In this document: positions 56,889 to 64,000 of the stretch, piece by piece
Layout: each line of letters opens with the position of its first letter
How positions within the stretch are numbered: position 1 is the first letter of the stretch
DNA from: Utricularia gibba
Lineage: Eukaryota; Streptophyta; Magnoliopsida; Lamiales; Lentibulariaceae
NCBI GenBank assembly: GCA_002189035.1
Contig: NEEC01000023.1
Span: 806,001-870,000 of the forward strand
DNA: 64,000 bases
Reading direction: 5' to 3'
The notes under the pieces: generated by a model
What the model was told of the DNA's origin: nothing
What the model saw: the letters and a program-made list of their open reading frames with translations, nothing else
The model's database searches: none
Translations under genes and position numbers: made by a program

Positions 56889-59559
56889 ATGGGAGAGGAG
56901 CGAGAAGTTAAATTGAATTTGGGGAGGGGGAGGGGGAGCTCGTCAATCTCAATATTCGTTCCTCTAATGGTTCTAAGTTTTCGGTCAAAGCAAGCCTCGA
57001 TTCCACCGTCGGGGAATTCAAAATCTTGTTGGCCAACAATTGCGATGTTCCTGCCCAACAGCAGCGTCTGATCTACAAGGGTCGGATCTTGAAGGATGAC
57101 CAGACCTTAATCAGCTATGGTACTTTGTATTTTCTGTTAACCTAATTTTTTTTTTCTAGTTCAGCTGCTTTCTTGGCCATGATTTCAACAATAAGAATGA
57201 TAACAATGTCTTCTTCGATTTATCTGGAGGAAGGGAATGTTGCTCTAGATTTTCGTGTGTTCCCTGATCTCGCACCGAAAGAAAGGATAAAACTTTGTTG
57301 TTGACATAATGATCTTGGCAATTTCTTCTTTATCAGGGTTACAGACTGATCACACGGTTCACATGGTACGTGGTTCTGCACCTGTTACACCCCCTCCATC
57401 TGATGCTCCTTCAAGTGTAGGAAGTACGGGTAGTGTTCCCGCTACTGGTCAAGACCCCAATGCAGCGGTGACTGGACTACCTGGTACAGGCGCATCCCTC
57501 TTTCCGGATCTCAATTTAGGTTCGTTTGGGAGAGCCGGGGCTCCTGGATTGTTTGGAGCTGGGCTGCCCGACTTTGAACAGATGCAGCAACAACTGACTC
57601 AGAATCCCAACATGATGAGAGACATAATGAATATGCCTGCAGTTCAGAGCCTTATGAATAATCCTGAGATCATGCGCGGATTAATTATGAATAACCCTCA
57701 GATGCGTGAGATTATTGACCGAAATCCTGAGCTTGGTCACATCCTTAATGATCCTAGCATTCTTCGGCAGACACTAGAAGCTGCTAGGAACCCAGAAATC
57801 ATGCGTGAGATGATGCGAAACACTGACAGGGCAATGAGCAATCTTGAGTCCTCTCCAGAAGGATTTAACATGCTAAGACGTATGTATGAAAATGTCCAAG
57901 AACCTTTCATGAATGCAACAACAATGGGTGGTGCTACAGCTGCCTCCGGAGCAAATCCATTTTCAGCTCTTTTGGGAGGTCAAGCTGGTTCCCAACATAG
58001 AGATGGCTCTAATTCAATTCCTGGATCCGAAAATAATACAGGAGGAGATGTTGCTCCAAACTCTAACCCACTTCCAAACCCATGGAGCAATGGTAAGATA
58101 AACCGTGTTGCACATTCTTAATTTATTCTGTTTGTTGTTGTTTCATGAATCAGGAATGACCTTCAGAATCTGTGGGTTTTCCTCTTTTAAATTGCACACA
58201 ATCTTTTCAATATCTCAGTTGAATGGTTTTCCTGCTTCCATTTCACGTCTTGTGGTTGTTTTTTATTATTATTATTATTTACTCATCTTGTCCAGACAAT
58301 ATACTCCTGTTGTGCATGACATTTCAGAAAGAATAATTATTTAAACAACGGATTTTGTAGGAGCTCCTCAAGCAAACAGTGCTCCTAGAACCAACACAAG
58401 ATCGTCCAATGTCACCGGGTTGGGAGGACTTGGTCTACCCCAGTTAGGCGCTAGTGGAATGCCAGATCCATCTGCATTTAGTCAGTTATTACAAAATCCT
58501 GCTGTGGCACAGATGATGCAAAGCTTGCTTTCCAATCCTCAATATGTTGATCAAGTACTACAGCAACTTTGAGAATCATTCATCGTTTTTGTTTTTTGTT
58601 TTTTTGTTTTTTTTTTTACTTGGGTTTGTGTTCAAATCATGATCTATTGCAGGTTCTAGGTCTTAACCCTCAGCTTCGGAGCATGATGGATATGAATCCT
58701 CAATTAAGAGAAATGATGCAAAACCCTGAATTTCTACGAGAGTTGACCTCTCCTGCCACCATGCAGGTATTTCGGCTTTCATATCCACTTCATTTTCAAG
58801 TTGCCTTCCTGAGCCTACAGAACCCCAAACAGTGATGTTTTTAAGCCGTTTTCCAAGGTCTATGCATTACAAATTTGTGTTCAGTGCTTGTCTTTAGCAA
58901 GTCATACCAAGAGAAGTCTGTATGCTGACCTACTTGTGAACTTATTATCTCAGCAAATGCAAGCTCTGCAGCAACAACTTTCGCAGCTTAGTCAGCAGTC
59001 CCTGTGAGTTTCAAGAGTTCAGTTTTTTTTCTTTTTGTCTCCTTAATATATGAAGTTATGCGATGATTTCTGACCGTAATACTCCTCCATGCTTTTTTTT
59101 TTGTCAGAGATGGAGCTCAATCTAATCAAGTTAGAGGTACTACACTAGTAGTTTTTTAGAAGGGTCATGCATCAATTACAGTCAAGTATTTTAATCTGGA
59201 TCAATCATTTTGATGCACTTCAACTTCAGGTTCTCAAAACAACTTTGGTTTGGAGATGCTAATGAATATGTTCGGTGGACTTGGAGCTAACGGCCTGACC
59301 CCAAATCAAGCCAATGGTCGGCATTCTCACAACCTCCTTCATCATCCATGTTAAATCCTTTAGATGATGCTAACTTGTTAAATTGGTTTCGACCCTTGTC
59401 GCTCCTCCAGTGCCCCCTGAAGAGCTGTACGCAACTCAACTCTCCCAGCTTCAAGAGATGGGCTTCTTTGACACCCAAGAAAATATCAGAGCACTCCGAG
59501 CTACTTCCGGAAACGTTCATGCTGCAGTGGAACGCCTCCTCGGAAACCCTGGTCAGTAG
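56889..59559 (+). CDS. DSK2: Ubiquitin domain-containing protein DSK2 (ubiquilin)
   Basis: Shuttle factor that carries ubiquitylated proteins to the 26S proteasome and, in plants, to autophagy. Eight exons: 56889-57119, 57337-58092, 58361-58554, 58653-58766, 58954-59003, 59108-59136, 59230-59316 and 59411-59559, giving about 536 residues once one base is restored. The N-terminal ubiquitin-like domain reads [40 protein letters not shown] and [11 protein letters not shown]1 repeats follow: [20 protein letters not shown] and [20 protein letters not shown]. The UBA domain is [20 protein letters not shown] to [11 protein letters not shown]. The start [16 protein letters not shown] is out of frame with the ubiquitin-like domain unless one G is added in the GGGGA repeat at about 56922-56937; the alternative frame has a TAA just upstream, so no other ATG serves. 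Confidence 0.92.
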
Positions 59560-60229
59560 TAGCGGGGCAGCTGCAGTGGAATACATGATGGGATAGAGCC
59601 GGCAGCGGCAAGGAAGTGTGAAAGTGAGTCATCCCTGTCCTTGAAATGCGTTTGTGTTGGATCACTGGTGGCGCTGAACCATACGCTATTTTACTTATTT
59701 GTTTGTTACACTGCGCTGTGGGCCTGTAGACGAAGGAGGTTGAATTGATTTCGTGGACCCTCTGCCTGTGCACATATGGAATCCCTTTTCTTTTTTGGTT
59801 GGTTGTGTCGCAAAGGCAGTGTGTTGTGGGGGAGGAGGGCGGAGACGTGGGAGAGGAAGACAGTGTTGCTGTCTGTGTACGGACATGACCTCCGAGAACC
59901 AGTCCCAGAACCCTCTCCCAAATGCTTGGGAAGCTCATGAAAACGTGGTGGTGAGTGGTGACGTCACCCGCCCTTCAATTCAATGAAATGAAAAATAATA
60001 AACCCTAGTAACTCGTTGGGGAGCGTATGGGCAGAAGTGTAATTTACTCCAGAATCCGCAGAGTGCAAGTGGAGTTCGTGGCTGCTAGGTTGGAAACGTG
60101 GCCCATTGCCAATGTTCCAGATTCTCTCCGTAGAGCCCGCCCGCCCCCAGCCCCCCCCTACTTCTTGGAGCCGTCTCCAAGCTCCAGATTCGATTTTCGG
60201 CTGCTGAAGATTTCCTGTGTGTGCTCTGG
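59560..60229. promoter_or_regulatory. DSK2 3' UTR and phosphate carrier promoter
   Basis: 670 bp. A telo-box-like AAACCCTAG lies at 60000-60008, about 220 bp before the carrier start. No gene seen. Confidence 0.5.
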
Positions 60230-61869
60230 ATGAACATGAGCGGTGCCGTGGAGGAGTTCACGGCGGGCTATTACGGCGTTTGTGCAGCCGGGGGGTTGCT
60301 CAGCTCCGGAGCTACGCATTTGGCTATCACCCCTTTGGATGTCTTGAAGGTTAACATGCAGGTCTGATCTTTTGCAACCAGCTTCGTGGTTTTTCTCTTG
60401 TTTTGGTTTATGGGAGATGCCATATTCGATTTGAGTACCCGTGCTCCATCTTTCCTTCCTTGTTTTTTCTTTTACGTTGTAGTAGTTCAGCAGCCTTTGT
60501 AGGTTGAAATTAAGTGATGCTGAAAATCCATAGAGGGTGCTCGACTTTCTTGATCGAAAATAACTGCGTGGTCATGACCGGTTTTGATCTAATTGTTATG
60601 AGACAACTATGCTGGAGCAGTTTTATCAGGATAAATTTCCTCCCTGGTGAAAACTTTAACCTACCACAGCTTCATTCACCGTTCTTTAAGAATCATTGGT
60701 TGTTTCCACCAGTCATTGTGCTTTACTTGTAATCGAGGATTGCGGTTAAGCGGTAGCTCTGTTGATTTTCCATGATAAGGGGATAACAAACCACCAAGGG
60801 GACTGCTCTGAGTTCGGAGTTCAATTTGTGCCCATCTGGTGTATATGCTAATGTATGCATATGAAAATTTCAGGTCAACCCACTCAAATATAGTGGGATC
60901 TTATCTGGTTTTGGTACCCTATACAGAGAAGAAGGCTCTGCTGCACTTTGGAGGGGTTGGTCCGGCAAGCTTATAGGCTATGGCATACAAGGGGCATTCA
61001 AGTTCAGTCTTTACGAATACTTCAAGAAGATGTATGGTGATCTATTGGTTGATCTGAGCAAGGGAACCATCTTCTTCATCAGCAGTGCATCTGCTCAAGT
61101 ATTTGCTGATGTTACCCTTTGCCCATTTGAAGCTGTGAAGGTTCGAGTCCAAGCCCAGCCGAATTTTGCCAAAGGCTTGGCCGATGGCTTTCCAAAGCTT
61201 TATGCTACTGAAGGTCTCCGCGGGTAATTGACGCATATCAAAATTAGCTAAGGTTGTATCGAGTAGATGCACTCTGAGGCTGAAGTTGTGCTCTTTCTTT
61301 TGTTCCTGCAGATTCTACAAGGGACTTCTTCCGCTCTGGGGTCGGAACCTTCCATGTAATGTCCTCACCGGCGTTTTCTAGGATTTTGTTTTTATCATCT
61401 GCTAAGATATCCTTCAACTGGTTTTGCAGTCTCCATGGTTATGTTTTCGACTTTCGAGCATTCTGTAGAGTTCATGTATGATAAGATATTGAGGACGAAA
61501 CGGGAAGATTGTTCCAAGGCCGAACAACTTGGTGTGTCATGTATAGCTGGCTATGCAGCTGGGTCTGTGGGGACTGTAATCTCCAATCCTGCCGATAACA
61601 TCGTCTCCTCTCTATACAACAAAAAGGCCACAAATGCAATTCAGGTAAAACCCAGCTTCCTCCTCTCTGCAACACCTTACCTTGATAAAGGATCTCAACA
61701 TCCTGGTTTTCCTTTTTCCTTTTCAAAAACTTTCCATCAGGCTGTGAAAAATATTGGGCTTGCAAATTTGTTCACCAGAAGTCTTCCCGTCCGAATCGCC
61801 ATCGTTGGCCCCGTTGTTACCCTGCAATGGCTTTTCTATGATAGCATCAAGATGCTCAATGGACTGTAA
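60230..61869 (+). CDS. MPT1: Mitochondrial phosphate carrier (MPT1/PHT3-type)
   Basis: Inner-membrane carrier of the SLC25 family that imports phosphate into the mitochondrial matrix. Five exons, 60230-60361, 60874-61223, 61312-61355, 61430-61644 and 61741-61869, encode 289 residues. The three mitochondrial carrier repeats are visible: PLDVLKVNMQ, then CPFEAVKVRVQAQ, then NPADNIVSSLYNKK. Other matches to phosphate carriers are YYGVCAAGGLLSSGATHLAI, YREEGSAALWRGWSGKLIGY, GIQGAFKFSLYEYFKKMYGD and RIAIVGPVVTLQWLFYDSIK. It has no long N-terminal targeting extension, like Arabidopsis MPT1 (At2g17270). The start MNMSGAVEEF has a second ATG two codons later. The frame is intact. Confidence 0.95.
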
Positions 61870-62572
61870 TGATCTTCATTTTTTTCCTCTTGATATTATG
61901 CATGGGTACAGTTTTATTGACAGCAGTCTGTAATCGTCTCCACAGGCCGAGCAGTGGAGGACTGAGAACGTGTGTAAAGGGTGCGCAGTAACTAGGCGCT
62001 GAGGCCATACCTTGAGTAGTCGCGTATAGAGATGGATGACCAGGAGGGTGGTGCTTTGCAGAACAAGATCATCAAAGCATGTATGCATGCATCTTCCTTA
62101 TTCTATGGGCATCCGCTCACATTGACGGAGAATGAACTGTTTTTGTACATGGCTAAGAAATACATCACGTTCAAAGCATGCAAATTCTTACGTGGTGGAT
62201 GGAGGAGATGCACTAGAAATGTAGTTCATGGCCAAGGTGCCTGCGAGGTACGACGAGTATCTTCGCTATCCCACGAGCGGCAGAAGACATTACAAACATC
62301 GAACGAACTTGGCGCTGCTGTTTTCCCGATCATCCACGCCTACTTTTTTAGTGAAGGTCCCCGGTGCAACGTCAGGAAGAGTTCTGCCATCTCAGCAAGC
62401 AAGCATGCACCATTTCTGATCCGCATCGCCCTGCTTCGGTCACATGGAGGCAACGAGATTACCGATTTTCCCGCAGTCCTCTCAAGCAGTCTAGCTGCAT
62501 ATTCCCTAAACCCTACGAAACATCAATCCTCCCAAGGATGTTGCGCAGTGCACAACATAGTGGAGAGTTTAA
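61870..62572. other. Downstream region with an unassigned open frame
   Basis: Holds the 3' UTR of the phosphate carrier. From 62033 an open + frame runs 212 codons to 62670, starting MDDQEGGALQNKIIKAC. It has no recognisable domain and reads antisense through the tRNA-like element, so it is probably not coding. Confidence 0.4.
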
Positions 62573-62652
62573 GGATCCAGGCGGAATCGAACCGCCATCC
62601 TCTCGACGCATTAATGCGACGGAGTGCTCTTCCAATACGAGCTCATGAATCC
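62573..62652 (-). other. tRNA-like element with extended anticodon arm
   Basis: On the minus strand, 80 nt can fold much like a tRNA. The acceptor is GGATTCA with TGGATCC (six Watson-Crick pairs and one G-U). The D arm is GCTC/GAGC with GG in the loop. The T arm is GGCGG-TTCGATT-CCGCC, and an exact Pol III B box GGTTCGATTCC is present. The 28 nt between D and T arms do not give a standard 5-bp anticodon stem with a 7-nt loop. They form a longer interrupted hairpin around CGCATTAATGCG, so no anticodon can be assigned. It could be a decayed tRNA gene, a tRNA-derived SINE head, or an organelle t-element copied to the nucleus. Confidence 0.5.
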
Positions 62653-64000
62653 ATCCCTTCGTGGTTCTAGAGTTACCCCATCACCCAACAAAGAAACAGA
62701 GCTTCAAACTCAGAAAACAAAATCAACGAGGGATTACGCTTACTGATAAATGGGATAACGTTATAAGAAGTACTTTTACTTGAGGACCATCTAGTGAAGA
62801 CTGGGTAAACCCCCACGTGCCACACCGGTGGGTAGACAACATTAGCCGCAACCAAGGCTACCCAAACCTGCTGCATTGGAATAAAATCGAAAAAACACAT
62901 CCAGAGCAGTGAACTACCATGGCAACGACTCGAGGCAGCCTTGATCCCTCCAAAGCAGGATCAAATACCACTTACATGCAACGATATGGCGATTGGATTA
63001 AATAACTAGGGTAACAAAATTAAATGCAACAAAACCCAATCAACCTGCACATGTTCGCGCATCCGAGCGTCCAGCAACCCCGGGCAGGCCTCGTGTTAGC
63101 GCGCCGAGCGACCACCACGGAACTCCACGCCGGCAAAACAGACCTCCGAATATATACACGCTTCACGCCTCCATCGGTGCCTCTGGACGCCAACCCTGTT
63201 CCGCAGCCAGCAACCAACCACTAACGACGACAGGGATACTAATACAACCCAACAATGGCAGGAAGGCTTACAATACCCACAACCCTAAACGATGAGGGCC
63301 AAGGAAAATGAAAAGGAACAGCGCATGCGCAACCATGAAGCAACATAATGATGAATAGAAGGAAGAATGTTACGCCGATGTTAAGTCGGGCGATTTCGAG
63401 ATGTTTGATTCGCGCTGCTTTAAGATACAAATTACAAGGGAATCGCAAGTTTAAATACGCAGTACCTTTACTGATGATGCTCCCGACCGGTTGAGATAGA
63501 TTTGTTGATGACTGTTTGAATGGACCTGGATGGATTGTGCAGTCCCTACTTTATTATGTAGGACTTGGCACAGCCCATCCAGGAGCAAACAAATCGATTG
63601 CAGTGAGTTTTCCGTGCGCGGGAAGGTGCAGGATAACGCGACACACGACACAATCGAGGGGAGAGCCGGGCTGAAACCCCGTGCCATCTCCCCACCAAAT
63701 CCAAAAAACAGTTATTTTATTAGACTTTGACCTGCCATGCGAGCGCACCCAACATGGCAAAGGTCTCTGACATCCTCACCACCCACCCGTAAAGACAAGC
63801 AACGATATTCTCTACGAACCCGCAGCAAAGACAACCCAACAAAATGATCAAATACACAACGAGTAATTCCTGAAAGATAACTTCCCTTAAATCCATTCTC
63901 GGTCGGAATAGAGGCGCCTCTGAAGGGACTCCTAGAGTGGCAAGTTCACTGAATCTCGAACCGGATCACCAGCAAAAGCGCTTGGCGCAAATTTAAGAAC
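62653..64000. other. Unassigned right end; possible 3' end of a minus-strand gene
   Basis: 1.3 kb without a supported gene. On the minus strand, 64000-63935 is open and ends with a TAG after ...FAPSAFAGDPVRDSVNLPL, which has the look of a real C-terminus. If so, 63934 leftwards would be its 3' UTR. I do not recognise the family, and the segment is too short to decide. Confidence 0.3.

Noticed and set aside
62033-62670. 212-codon + strand open frame
   Set aside because: No domain, crosses a tRNA-like element in antisense, and lies in the 3' flank of the phosphate carrier.
1-64000. Operon or biosynthetic gene cluster
   Set aside because: Neighbouring genes are functionally unrelated, in mixed orientation, each with its own introns and promoter.

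Overview
This window is nuclear DNA of a flowering plant. All recognisable genes are eukaryotic, with GT-AG introns mostly of 70-400 bp, and nearly all have clear plant-type homologues: chloroplast PsbP, RALF, ZAR1-type receptor kinase, kelch-containing ACBP4, thaumatin, and an NFD4/nodulin-like transporter. Promoters carry plant telo-boxes and TGGGCC site II elements. Gene density is high, with 19 genes and 2 pseudogenes in 64 kb. No large transposon, CRISPR, organelle block or prokaryotic operon is visible. The species cannot be fixed from this sequence alone; a compact angiosperm genome fits best.

Layout, left to right: ALA1-type P4-ATPase (-, cut by the left edge); chloroplast-type aminopeptidase P (+); GH79 heparanase-like (+); a small MITE-like inverted repeat; IMP4 (+); PsbP-domain protein (+); ACBP4-type acyl-CoA-binding kelch protein (-); PDP-type PWWP protein (+); RALF peptide (+); PP2C phosphatase (-); phosphatidylserine synthase PSS1 (-); a decayed DExH-box helicase pseudogene (-); PKHD-type 2-oxoglutarate dioxygenase (+); ZAR1-like LRR receptor kinase (-); thaumatin-like protein (+); NFD4-like MFS transporter (-); USP-domain receptor-like cytoplasmic kinase (+); a decayed SKP1 pseudogene (-); DNAJC17-like J/RRM protein (+); GT47 exostosin (+); DSK2/ubiquilin (+); mitochondrial phosphate carrier (+); and a tRNA-like element (-) in an otherwise unassigned right end.

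The genes do not form a pathway. The neighbourhood is a normal mosaic of housekeeping functions (ribosome biogenesis, lipid metabolism and flipping, ubiquitin shuttling, phosphate transport) and signalling functions (RALF, PP2C, receptor kinases). ALA1 and PSS1 both concern aminophospholipids but are 27 kb apart, with no sign of co-regulation.

The most useful observations concern sequence integrity. Five otherwise intact genes (ALA1, aminopeptidase P, NFD4-like, exostosin, DSK2) each need exactly one added base to restore a conserved frame, mostly at G/C homopolymer runs. This looks like systematic one-base deletion error rather than biology. By contrast, the helicase and SKP1 copies carry several stops and frameshifts, and the helicase has a large internal deletion, so they are true pseudogenes. 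I saw no convincing new biological system; the tRNA-like element with an extended anticodon arm and the MITE-like repeat are the least explained structures.
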